A stretch of DNA of 37,078 nucleotides from NCBI GenBank assembly GCA_016933595.1, contig JAFGAQ010000167.1, positions 1-37,078 on the forward strand. The letters are read 5' to 3'. This DNA is from Opitutales bacterium (GTDB taxonomy: Bacteria; Verrucomicrobiota; Verrucomicrobiia; Opitutales; JAFGAQ01). Below the pieces are notes generated by a model. That model did no database searches, was not told the DNA's origin, and saw nothing but the letters and a program-made list of their open reading frames with translations. Made by a program: the position numbers and the translations under genes. Positions 9,401 to 16,749 of the stretch are shown piece by piece (within the stretch, counting starts at the first letter, position 1; each line of letters begins with the position of its first letter).

Positions 9401-9672
9401 TTCCATCCTCATCGGATCCGATTCAGAACCGTCTATTCGGATTGGACTCCATTGGCGACATTCAAGGAATCCTATCGGTTCAGATCGAGAAACGGCAAAC
9501 CGAAATGCTTGCTCAAGGGAAACCGCTCTCCCCGCTTCTGCGGTTCAAGGACACCCCCGATACCCTTTTGAACAGGGTTATTGATGCCACGGGTCTTGAT
9601 CTTACCAAAGACCCACATCGGACCCTCCTTCCCTCCATATTCCTACCCTCCATCCGGGCTTCCCTGCCCTGA
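6454..9672 (+). CDS. Large single-pass membrane protein of unknown function, 1072 aa
   Basis: Second gene of the operon, starting inside the stop codon of the previous one. I do not recognise a family. The layout parallels its neighbour: a helical N-terminal part (1-235), a Pro-rich linker around 250-262 (APPPPVDMPPD), more charged helices (~265-415), one membrane helix at about 422-440 (WAVPLAAFLILAFGIGI), then long heptad-like helices (~450-690), a beta-rich segment (~700-860) and a helical end. A PLLRFK motif near residue 1030 repeats the last six residues of the 998-aa protein, and the sequences just before both are loosely alike, so the two C-terminal halves may be distant paralogues. 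It probably spans the inner membrane with a big extracytoplasmic half. It is followed after 15 bp by the DUF2868-like gene. Confidence 0.78.
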   Translation: MSPNPKALIRDILTILEAGEPGLEGVRIATEYRTHCQSIQERIDRFMELSQAGHIYAALDIARAHPPLLVAIEQTQFPKEKEWAEFTSRRGLPTFYGFKHEHVERIRMLSSEGFNVQAPGYRAFRKAMLVKDRAAAAQALQSIIASNPAEPNAPVELARIERQDLNMMMEQLGEALSGDDPAAIESLVNCIHHREWSIPVASPVLDRALRRLNHSQTAKAPTTGKSTTAAVSHPPDSKPSEQAVALEAAPIAPPPPVDMPPDPGLSKLVSRLTVIRRVGFWKDAEALIEEGKTLLKSPPSSASNQTLIDQLRDHLSWYETEYKKEQQAEQRKHLVSAFSARIAEDSIRTELEPLNAREIKRFRKRLVQEWKQIQSSAPEESAWLSVTFGTALETISSSLAERKARQGITFSVRPQLIGFRRMWAVPLAAFLILAFGIGIHERQGDIARRADLFRVNLLENDTRGILKEYDSYVGKPLPRLFKKLNSSAERSVKQARDWLSEIDNRNGKIEQMITECESLLASYSPDSDETIRLNIETAKDFANRSSNDAAPGLLKNLNALSVRLTKAREAFIDDMRNSVEEDFEKARSLLSSSLHWGILDPDELREPLAAVNGHLAGLETIMIEKRAAQFLPDLDKDYRDLRESIREFETSAARYRLLEAELEMASTLDQYLTKIDALANLRFERLPLCVAARTISADRSKLQDPLRYMFMPEDEQGWDHLLSHRDIPLIPIVATPREKTAFQRISGYEPLFSIYAYEVQTFENGQPVSEPRNIFCLYQADVESIELPSSRRLLQTVQVYDSGSGSDKPFSNEVFICTTDVNGVPMDGDHLQLDRLLPECAFFSQLRTLAMFDENNGTFEKSLMEVMDLVAADSFIDPIFKAFLMQELYAFMSVRPYDWGLNLSPFVSVHQRRIRALAGRIKPFDWLDDSKRERISPALRALFEENSRLSYFKQALAMRSLMIECLDQPVLYAGHLDREGKWVPSSSDPIQNRLFGLDSIGDIQGILSVQIEKRQTEMLAQGKPLSPLLRFKDTPDTLLNRVIDATGLDLTKDPHRTLLPSIFLPSIRASLP

Positions 9673-9687
9673 TGTCAGACTTGGCAG

Positions 9688-11220
9688 ATGGCCCAGCCCG
9701 AAAACATGAGGAGCTCCAGTGGTTCCACGAAATGGACCGCCGCCGATCTGGTGGATTTCGAATGCGCGCTCTCCATCGACCGTCGGCAACCCTTTGAGTC
9801 CCTGATTGACAGGGACAAAGCATTTCTAATCTCCAAACCCCGCGACACAGCCAATCGATCCAGTCTCTTTCTCGAATGGATCCGATTCAGAAGAAAGGCG
9901 GATTCAGGGTATTCGTGGCCTGGGCAGACGCTATCCGAAACCTGGTCCATCCTCAAGTGGATCGTATGGATCGGATCGGCTATCTTCGGGGCCGCGGCCG
10001 CCACTTCTCTTCTCGTCTATAATGGGACACATCCGATAAATGTCGCATGGTTCCTCGCAATTCTGGTGATGCCTCAGGTATTGTTCTCCCTCATCTCCCT
10101 GACCTTCACAGTCGTTGTTCATCCTTTTGGCTGGGTTCCAAGGCCATCTGCGACGCTCGCCGGACGAATCATGCTTCGCCTTTGGAGCGTATTCCTCCTC
10201 CGGAAAAATGCCGCCCCGCATGAAGAGGATGCTTCTCCCGGAAAAGAGTTGGTTGCAAGAATGGCAACACACCGCAAATGGCTGGGCTGGAAGCTCTACA
10301 CATTTTCCCACATCTCCGGAGTGGCATTCAATCTGGGAATTCTCTGTGCCACGCTGTTTCTGATCACCTTCAGTGACAGGGCATTCGGATGGCAGTCCAC
10401 CATCCGGGTCGACGCAAGGCATGTACACATGTGGGTTGAACGCATTGCGTTTCCATGGGCCGCCATCTGGGAGGAAGGTCAAGGCTATCCGACCCTTTCC
10501 GGAATCGAGTCGAGCCGGGTCAATCTAAATGCCCCCCCCGACCAAAGGGATCCTCAGGCATTGGCATCCTGGTGGAGCTTTCTCGTCCTATCGATCGCGT
10601 TTTACGGGCTCATTCCCCGCGTAGTATTCGCGATCTATGGGTCCATACGCACCCGGGCCGGCATGGCTTCTCCATTCTTTGACTATTCGGATGCGGAGGA
10701 TCTATGGAATCGCCTCCATTCCGATCGGGTCGGATTCCGCCCAACTCACTCCGAAAAACAGGCATCTTCGTCAAACGCTCCCCTCCTGCAAAAGAAATGG
10801 TCTAAAGTATCCGCCAGCTCAATTCCAATTACCTCCGGTGGAATCCTCCTCGCACCGCCTGATGTCATTCGCCTGCTGGGGGAATCCCGACTGTCCGATG
10901 CAGCCGAAACCGCGCTTGGAACTACTTTCTCCAAGGTCATCCCCTTTAAGGTCGAGTCCGTTCCGATAGCTACGGATACATCCCACACTCTTATCGTCGA
11001 GGCATGGGAGCCTCCGATTGAAGAGTCGCTCCAATCCATCCGGCAGTTTGCCGAAGGGTTGGGTTCCATGCCCCTTCATATACTGTTTACCGGCATGGTG
11101 ATACCCGACGGCCCACTTACAAAACCCGCCGAAAATGACCTTGAAATCTGGACGAACAGCCTAAAGAAACACCGAATCAAAACAACCTCAATTCACACGC
11201 CTTTGGAGACGGCTTCATGA
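9688..11220 (+). CDS. Four-pass membrane protein, DUF2868-like
   Basis: 510 aa with four predicted membrane helices at about residues 88-112, 117-142, 208-232 and 292-318, a soluble N-terminus of ~85 aa containing IDRDKAFLISKP, and a soluble C-terminal domain of ~190 aa. The N-terminal acidic/Arg pattern, the first helix pair and above all the gene directly downstream (a DUF3482-like GTPase) match the DUF2868/DUF3482 pair found side by side in many proteobacteria. The DUF2868 assignment is by memory of the family and its neighbourhood, not by a search. The stop codon overlaps the GTPase start by 4 bp (11217-11220), so the two are probably made in fixed ratio. The biochemical role is unknown; it may anchor the GTPase. 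Confidence 0.72.
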   Translation: MAQPENMRSSSGSTKWTAADLVDFECALSIDRRQPFESLIDRDKAFLISKPRDTANRSSLFLEWIRFRRKADSGYSWPGQTLSETWSILKWIVWIGSAIFGAAAATSLLVYNGTHPINVAWFLAILVMPQVLFSLISLTFTVVVHPFGWVPRPSATLAGRIMLRLWSVFLLRKNAAPHEEDASPGKELVARMATHRKWLGWKLYTFSHISGVAFNLGILCATLFLITFSDRAFGWQSTIRVDARHVHMWVERIAFPWAAIWEEGQGYPTLSGIESSRVNLNAPPDQRDPQALASWWSFLVLSIAFYGLIPRVVFAIYGSIRTRAGMASPFFDYSDAEDLWNRLHSDRVGFRPTHSEKQASSSNAPLLQKKWSKVSASSIPITSGGILLAPPDVIRLLGESRLSDAAETALGTTFSKVIPFKVESVPIATDTSHTLIVEAWEPPIEESLQSIRQFAEGLGSMPLHILFTGMVIPDGPLTKPAENDLEIWTNSLKKHRIKTTSIHTPLETAS

Positions 11221-12647
11221 CGACTCCTATTTCAACCGGCATCCGCAACAGTCCACTCACGCTCGCTGTAGTGGGACACCCCAACGAAGGGAAGTCCTCG
11301 GTTCTCGCCACTCTCGCTGAAGACGACGGAATCCGGATCAGTTCCTTGCCTGGTGAAACACAGTCCGTTGAAATGATTCCGGTTTCCCTCGACGGAGTCG
11401 AGTTGTTCCGACTCGCCGACACTCCAGGCTTCCAAAATCCTGAAGCAATAGCGGAATGGATTCGCAAGAACACCACTCCCGAATTTTCCGGTAAGGCGCT
11501 CTTCGAATGGTTCACGGCTGAATTCGCCGGATTACCCCGATTTAATCATGATCGAGAACTCATACGCGGTCTGATTGGCGCCTCCGCCCTCCTTTACGTC
11601 ATCGACGGATCCCGGCCGGTCCGGAGTTTCGACCTCGCTGAGATGGACATCCTGAGGATGTCGGGCCTTCCAAGAGTAGCCCTCATCAACTCAAAGTCCG
11701 GGGTGCCCCGGTTTGCAGATGACTGGAAGAAAGTCCTCAACCTTCACTTCAGTTCAATCCGCTTATTCGACGCCCATAGGGCCAGGTTCAACGACCGGAT
11801 CGCACTGATCGAGACACTGCGTTCGATTCAGCAGGATTGGGAGCCACTCCTCGGGTCAGTCGCCGCCGCACTCAAGGACGACTGGGAACGCCGTATCCGT
11901 GCCTGCGCCACATGCGTAATGGATCATCTCGTCGACACAGTAGGTTTGAAGATCGTGAGGCAATATCCAATCCATGGGAACCCTGAGCCTGCCAGGCAAA
12001 AGGCACGCGGATCCTATTTCAATGCAGTGGAGCGCCGTGAGGCACGTTGCTTCGACCAGATGCGGCATCTATTTAAACACAGGATCACAGACTTTCCGAT
12101 GCCACCCCATCCGATTCTGGACGAAAGCCTCTTCTCTGCCAATACGTGGAAAATGCTGGGTTTATCGAGGCGCCAGCTCGCGTTGGGTGCCGCAGCTGCT
12201 GGAGCGGCTGGCGGAGCTGCATTGGACGTGGCATTCAGTGGAATCACCTTTGGAGTCTTTACTGCGGGATCCGCGCTCATTGCCGGATCAAGTGCCTACA
12301 TGCGCGGCGACAGGCTCGCCGAAGTAAAGGTCCTAAGGACTTCTCTTGGGCACGGGGAAGTCCAGGTTGGCCCGAACCGCAATCCCAATTTTCCTTTTGT
12401 CTTGTTGGATCGTTGCCTGCTCCTCTTCGATACCATCAGCCATTGGACCCACGCGAGGAGGGATCATCCGAATGTTTCCCATCCACAATCAGCCGGCTAT
12501 ACAAGCGAGTGGACAAAGGAAACCATCCAATCCATCCATCGGCTCACCAAAGCCATTCGGAAGGATCATCAGCAGGAGTTGGATAACGCAAGGCTATCTC
12601 TGGAGAGCTTTCTCTCGGACGAGCTTCAGCGCATCGCTTCCCGTTGA
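11217..12647 (+). CDS. DUF3482-like P-loop GTPase with Gly/Ala-rich membrane-insertion segment
   Basis: The N-terminal G domain has a Walker A/G1 motif GHPNEGKSS (20-28), a switch region with a Thr (SLPGETQSVE), a G3 motif ADTPG (~67-71), and a hydrophobic strand followed by INSKSG where G4 (NKxD) would be. G4 is therefore degenerate, so guanine specificity cannot be assumed. Residues ~320-360 form a Gly/Ala-rich hydrophobic hairpin (LALGAAAAGAAGGAALDVAF, then GVFTAGSALIAGSSAYM), like the membrane-inserting segments of dynamin-like or YcjF/Era-related GTPases. The C-terminus is helical and charged. At 476 aa this agrees with the DUF3482 family. As last gene of the operon, it is translationally coupled to the DUF2868-like partner. 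The likely role is a membrane-associated switch driving the large membrane proteins encoded upstream; this is inferred from context. Confidence 0.82.
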   Translation: MTTPISTGIRNSPLTLAVVGHPNEGKSSVLATLAEDDGIRISSLPGETQSVEMIPVSLDGVELFRLADTPGFQNPEAIAEWIRKNTTPEFSGKALFEWFTAEFAGLPRFNHDRELIRGLIGASALLYVIDGSRPVRSFDLAEMDILRMSGLPRVALINSKSGVPRFADDWKKVLNLHFSSIRLFDAHRARFNDRIALIETLRSIQQDWEPLLGSVAAALKDDWERRIRACATCVMDHLVDTVGLKIVRQYPIHGNPEPARQKARGSYFNAVERREARCFDQMRHLFKHRITDFPMPPHPILDESLFSANTWKMLGLSRRQLALGAAAAGAAGGAALDVAFSGITFGVFTAGSALIAGSSAYMRGDRLAEVKVLRTSLGHGEVQVGPNRNPNFPFVLLDRCLLLFDTISHWTHARRDHPNVSHPQSAGYTSEWTKETIQSIHRLTKAIRKDHQQELDNARLSLESFLSDELQRIASR

Positions 12648-12821
12648 GCCACAATCCGTCCTCCGCGTCAGGGTGACCCAAGCCAGGGGCGCAAGAACCA
12701 ATCGTGCCATATTGGCGCTTTTATTTCTATCCGCCCTTTGATGTGTCATTATGGCGCTTTCGTTAAATGAACCCCGCTTTCGTAGGTATCTGATAATCTG
12801 CAACTTACCGCGCATGCCAAC

Positions 12822-12838
12822 TTGGCGCAGCACCTGCA
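12822..12838 (+). promoter_or_regulatory. Possible sigma-54 (-24/-12) promoter before the small heat-shock genes
   Basis: TTGGCGCAGCACCTGCA keeps the GG and GC dinucleotides at the required 10-base separation and matches most of the TTGGCAC-N5-TTGCA consensus. It is ~55 bp before the small Hsp start. No CIRCE element (TTAGCACTC inverted repeat) is present. Part of the match may be chance, and no activator site was identified. Confidence 0.35.
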
Positions 12839-12892
12839 TAAGAAGGGTTGTTGAACCAAAAACACTTTAACAACAGACAAGGAGGCATAATC

Positions 12893-13312
12893 ATGAGACT
12901 GATCAAATACGACAACCGAAGCGTTAATCCGTTCGCCGAACTCGATCGCCTTTTCAGCGAGGCCCTCTGGGGAGGCAACCGCTATGGATGGGAACGCATG
13001 TTTGAGTCGCCTACCGGTTCACTCAGGGTGAACCTGTATCACGACGACGACGCACTCTACGTAACCTCGGAACTTCCCGGCGTGTCCAAAAAGGATGTGT
13101 CGATCCAGCTCGAAAACGCTGTGCTCACGATCCGCGGAGAACGCAAGATGAAGGAAGATAAAACCGAATCGAGCGTCGCATTTGAGCGAGCCATTACCGT
13201 GGGCGAAGACATCAACGCTGACAAAATCAAGGCCACGCTCGAGGATGGAATCCTCACCGTTACGCTCCCGAAAGCAGAACACCGGAAGCCCAAGGCTATT
13301 ACGGTTTCGTAA
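12893..13312 (+). CDS. Small heat-shock protein, Hsp20 / alpha-crystallin family
   Basis: ATP-independent cytoplasmic holdase that binds unfolding proteins and keeps them refoldable. The alpha-crystallin domain covers roughly residues 40-135: VNLYHDDDALYVTSELPGVSKKDVSI, LTIRGERK, the FERAITVGEDINADKIKATLEDGILTVTLPK region with the family's A-x-x-x-n-GvL signature (ATLEDGILTV), and a terminal KPKAITVS in place of the I-x-I tail. An AAGGAGG at 12879-12885, seven bases before ATG 12893, fixes the start; the longer frame from TTG 12848 is not used. Length 139 aa is normal. It is the first gene of a two-gene sHsp operon; the second follows after 54 bp. Confidence 0.95.
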   Translation: MRLIKYDNRSVNPFAELDRLFSEALWGGNRYGWERMFESPTGSLRVNLYHDDDALYVTSELPGVSKKDVSIQLENAVLTIRGERKMKEDKTESSVAFERAITVGEDINADKIKATLEDGILTVTLPKAEHRKPKAITVS

Positions 13313-13366
13313 TCCTGGCCGGATCTATCCTAACCCTATTGAGAACCAACAACCCTAAATCAGCTT

Positions 13367-13747
13367 ATGAACACCACAATTGCCAAACAGGAAAACGCCC
13401 AACCATCCACCACCAAGCGGATGGAATTCCGGAGCCCACGCTACGAGGTCATCAACTTGGATGACGCCTACCGGGTGGACGTGTATGTCCCAGGCGTCAA
13501 GAAAGACCATACTCAGATTACGCTGGAGAAGGACACTCTTACCATATCCGCGTCCAGATCGGATCAAGCGCCATCCAAATGGGAAACCCTCCACCGGGAG
13601 TATGACCCCGTCGACTTCCAGTTGAGCCTCAACCTCAACGTCGATGTTGACGCTGACCGGATCTCCGCAAGGACCGATAATGGAGTGCTTTCCATCACCC
13701 TTCCCATCGCGGAAAAAGCCAAGCCGAAGACCATCTCCGTTGAATAA
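13367..13747 (+). CDS. Second small heat-shock protein, Hsp20 family
   Basis: 126-aa paralogue of the preceding gene with the same core: YRVDVYVPGVKKDHTQITLEKDTLTISASR, then FQLSLNLNVDVDADRISARTDNGVLSITLP and a final KPKTISVE. The alpha-crystallin domain fills nearly the whole protein, and the N-terminal arm is only ~25 residues. The sequence is quite diverged from the first copy, so the duplication is old; such pairs often form mixed oligomers or have different clients. There is no strong Shine-Dalgarno, in contrast to the upstream gene. The transcript ends at the hairpin at 13794-13824. Confidence 0.92.
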   Translation: MNTTIAKQENAQPSTTKRMEFRSPRYEVINLDDAYRVDVYVPGVKKDHTQITLEKDTLTISASRSDQAPSKWETLHREYDPVDFQLSLNLNVDVDADRISARTDNGVLSITLPIAEKAKPKTISVE

Positions 13748-13793
13748 ACCGACGACCGGAGTCGATTGACTCACGGTTCAAACCAAAGCAAAA

Positions 13794-13824
13794 GCCGGAC
13801 GTGCCGCCACGCCCGGTTTTTTTT
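13794..13824 (+). terminator. Rho-independent terminator of the sHsp operon
   Basis: The stem CCGGACGTG / CACGCCCGG (one A-C mismatch) with a CCGC loop is followed at once by eight T. It lies 46 bp after the second sHsp stop. Confidence 0.88.
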
Positions 13825-13896
13825 CGGTCACTCACTCCATTTACGACCCCATATTCACCTCAAATCATTTGCGACCCCGACTAGGCGGCACTGTAC

Positions 13897-13926
13897 AAAA
13901 AAAAGGGAGCGGATGAATCCGCTCCC
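13897..13926 (-). terminator. Rho-independent terminator of the TonB-dependent receptor gene
   Basis: On the minus strand a nearly perfect GC-rich inverted repeat (GGGAGCGGA / TCCGCTCCC, loop of about four bases) is followed by eight T. It lies ~35 bp past the receptor stop. Together with the plus-strand hairpin at 13794-13824 it insulates two convergent transcripts. Confidence 0.92.
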
Positions 13927-13960
13927 TTGGTCACGACTTGACTTACTGAGAATCAGAACC

Positions 13961-16405
13961 TCAGAAATCAACCCCAAATGTCAGACTGTAACGGGGTTCG
14001 GTTGGAACCTTGTAGCGCTCTGTAGCAATCACGCTAGCGTTTCCGGTGTCGACCCATCCTACGAAGTCATCCTGCGAGGTGATGTTCTTCGCGTTGAGCT
14101 GAACCATGGCATCGAGGCCCATCAGGTCGAAACGATAGGTTGCAAAGCCTTCAAGGTAGAAGGTGCTTGGGTTGTAACGGGCAACTCCATCGTAGTAGCC
14201 AATGAGCTTTTCATCCGCCCACTTACCGCCAAGACCCAGGGACAGCCCTTCAGCTGCACCTTCAGTGAAGGTGTATTTGGTGAGGAATGCGATCTGGTTT
14301 TCGATCAGCCCTTCCACGCTCAGGCCTTCGAGAGAAGAATCGATCGCTTCAGTGGTTTCCTGGTCGGTGTGAGCCAAGCTCAAAACCATCTGCCAATTCG
14401 CATTGGGAGAATAGACCAGGTCAGCTTCAATACCTTTGGCTTCCTGCGTGCCACCCGGAACATAGTCACCGGCGAGGTCCATGCGGCTCTGCCCCGGGAA
14501 CTCGAGTTCGCGCTGCTCAGGAGTCATGCTGTCCCACATCCGTGTATCCAGATTCTCCGCATTCGGATCGGTCTGAGTTCCACCGGATTGCTCGATGATG
14601 TAATAACTCAAGGTTCCGCTCAATTTGCCATCCATCATCTCGATCTTGGCACCAACTTCATAGCTCTTACCTTCAATCGGAGGCATTTGTTCCATGAAGT
14701 CGTTCTTGTCCGTGTTCGGGAAGAGCGAAGTTGAATACAGGGCGAACAGCGAGATCTCTTCGGTGATGTCAAACATACCACCGATCATTGGAGACCACTG
14801 ATCTTCCTTGGTTTCGTTCACCTTTTCCCAATAGGAATTCGGATCCTCGCCGGTCTTGTTCAGCAGCTTGAGGTTCAAATCAGTGCGGTTAACACCAACG
14901 TTGGTCCTCAGACGATTATCTAGAGCAGACATCTGCCAAGTCACAAAGTAGTACGTATTTGCACTGTTTTCGCGTTCGTTGCCCGGACGATCCCAGAAGT
15001 AGTCGGCGGGAGGCCCTGTGGGTAGACGAAGATCGATACCAGCCTGAACCGGGAAATAGATCAGATTCGGAGAATCACCCGGCTGGGTGGCCTTCTTCGA
15101 ATTGAACTTTTCGTTCCAAGTGTGGGCACCGGCGGTGAAGGTGTTATTGATTCCACCCATGTCGAGGCGATAAACGGCCGTCGCGCCCAAGGCGTTGTTG
15201 GCATTTTCCCAGTGACGGTAATGGTACTGCAGTGCAATGCGTTCCTGCGGAGTGTTCGGATTCAGCCAGCCCGTGACGTTTCCACCACGCGATGCCGACC
15301 ATCCCAAGTCCCAACCAGCGGCTGCTCCGGTGTTACCGTTTGCATCCCAACCATCGCTGTCCACATTCGTGCGCCGCAGATATTGGTAGTATGCGGTCAC
15401 ACTGAAGTTGTCGCCCACGCTCTGGGTGATGTCAGCGCGATAGTAATCCACTTCGCTGCTGCGCATGTTGTCCACGGCCCAGTTCCATTCCCATGGAATC
15501 TCGGGATGATGAATCTGAAGGGGAACTTCCGCTCCGGCGCCCGTTCCGCCAATTGTGAAGAATCCGAGGCCATTCGGCTTTTCGCGGTATCCCTGTTCAG
15601 CCGTGAATTGGATCTTGGTTCCTTCAACCGGAATCCATCCCACATTCACCAACTGGTAATCAACCTTCCCCTTGGAATGATCGCGGTAGTCACGGCTCTC
15701 AGTCTTGGCTCCGTTGAAACGAACACCGACCTTACCGATCTTGCTGTCATTCACTGCGTTGGCGTCGATCGTAGCACGCCATTCGCCTTCACTTGCGCCC
15801 ATCAGACGGACTTCGGTGAAGCTATTAAAGAAGTCGACTTGCTTGGTCACGCTGTTGATAACGCCACCGGGATAAGTCACACCATACAGGGCGGCGGCCG
15901 GCCCCTTTACAACTTCCACGCGGGCAAGACCCTGGGAGTCGATCGGGTCATAGGTGCGAACACCGTCACGCAGACCCCAGTTCTGGCGGAATCCGCGAAA
16001 AATGAACTGCTGGTGGGCCTGCTGAATGTCGTTCGATGAATGGACGTCGGCGCCTCCGTTGATCAACGCCGAATTGTAGCGCGTCATTTCGAGCTGGCTG
16101 CCCATCACCAAGTCATCGGAAAGATCCTTGGTGAACACCTGAATGTTCATCGGGATCTCGCGAATCGGTGTGTTGGTACGAGTACCTGCGATAGAGTTGG
16201 ATGCAGTATAGCCGGTGTCCTGTTCAGCCGTAATCGTGAACGGGTCCATTACGTACACTTCATCGGTCGTCTCCGACTGTGCGAAGGCCGCTGTTGCGAG
16301 CAACGGCAGTCCGAGAGCGAGCCTCGGGATCAGATGCCAACGGCTGGAAGGCCTTTGGCTCATGGGGGTTGTCGTCATATCTGATTTCTGTTGGTTTGGG
16401 TTCAT
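13961..16405 (-). CDS. TonB-dependent outer-membrane receptor
   Basis: 814 aa. A signal peptide (LIPRLALGLPLLATAAFA, cleavage near residue 42-43) is followed by DEVYVMDPFTITAEQDTGYT and SIAGTRTNTPIREIP, the plug entry typical of Opitutia receptors. The plug includes VEVVKGPAAALYG and PGGVINSVTKQ; the rest is a 22-strand barrel ending in the usual aromatic residue (TFGVDF). It would transport a ligand with energy from TonB/ExbB, which are not in the window. Automatic pipelines often label such plugs 'siderophore receptor', but its position at the end of the uronate locus suggests an oligo-uronide or related plant/algal glycan fragment. An ATG at 16378 is an alternative start. It is separated from the KDPG aldolase gene by 344 bp and has its own strong terminator. 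Confidence 0.93.
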   Translation of the reverse strand: MNPNQQKSDMTTTPMSQRPSSRWHLIPRLALGLPLLATAAFAQSETTDEVYVMDPFTITAEQDTGYTASNSIAGTRTNTPIREIPMNIQVFTKDLSDDLVMGSQLEMTRYNSALINGGADVHSSNDIQQAHQQFIFRGFRQNWGLRDGVRTYDPIDSQGLARVEVVKGPAAALYGVTYPGGVINSVTKQVDFFNSFTEVRLMGASEGEWRATIDANAVNDSKIGKVGVRFNGAKTESRDYRDHSKGKVDYQLVNVGWIPVEGTKIQFTAEQGYREKPNGLGFFTIGGTGAGAEVPLQIHHPEIPWEWNWAVDNMRSSEVDYYRADITQSVGDNFSVTAYYQYLRRTNVDSDGWDANGNTGAAAGWDLGWSASRGGNVTGWLNPNTPQERIALQYHYRHWENANNALGATAVYRLDMGGINNTFTAGAHTWNEKFNSKKATQPGDSPNLIYFPVQAGIDLRLPTGPPADYFWDRPGNERENSANTYYFVTWQMSALDNRLRTNVGVNRTDLNLKLLNKTGEDPNSYWEKVNETKEDQWSPMIGGMFDITEEISLFALYSTSLFPNTDKNDFMEQMPPIEGKSYEVGAKIEMMDGKLSGTLSYYIIEQSGGTQTDPNAENLDTRMWDSMTPEQRELEFPGQSRMDLAGDYVPGGTQEAKGIEADLVYSPNANWQMVLSLAHTDQETTEAIDSSLEGLSVEGLIENQIAFLTKYTFTEGAAEGLSLGLGGKWADEKLIGYYDGVARYNPSTFYLEGFATYRFDLMGLDAMVQLNAKNITSQDDFVGWVDTGNASVIATERYKVPTEPRYSLTFGVDF

Positions 16406-16749
16406 ATTTCAGTTGTTCCAGGGGGCATCGGCATATTCGAATACACGAACATTCCAATACCTTTAGGAAATAGTCCAAAAATTGGGATGATTGAGGTCAA
16501 CCTGAAGCCACCGTTTCGGGGATCGGGAAGATTCAATGTCAGATCATGGATTATGCCAGGGGTTGAATGGTAGGATAGTGCAAGATTGGGAAAAATATCA
16601 TAAATCTCCCCTCAAAGCGCCATTCCATTGTCACTCATCCATAAGAGTCGCCACTGGAAAAGCGTTAGGAATCTTAACAACGGAATGCATCCGACACCAA
16701 ATGCAGCAATTTGCACCAGATACTTCTGGCCTGAAGGGATATTCACCCG
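16406..16749. other. 344-bp intergenic region upstream of the receptor gene
   Basis: No convincing ORF. It must hold the promoter of the minus-strand receptor gene, but I cannot place it with confidence. A short perfect hairpin (CCAGA-TACT-TCTGG, 16716-16729) lacks a T-run, so it is not a clear terminator for the aldolase gene. A 10-bp palindrome TATTCGAATA sits at 16434-16443. No copy of the CAAACGTTTG operator core found near lacI was seen. Confidence 0.5.

Noticed and set aside
12648-12892. CIRCE or ROSE-type heat-shock control element before the sHsp genes
   Set aside because: No TTAGCACTC inverted repeat and no obvious RNA thermometer pairing the AAGGAGG could be found by eye.
13766-16039. 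Long plus-strand ORFs (322 and 305 codons) opposite the TonB-dependent receptor
   Set aside because: The minus strand has an unambiguous full-length receptor; the opposite frames show no recognisable domains and one crosses the two terminators.
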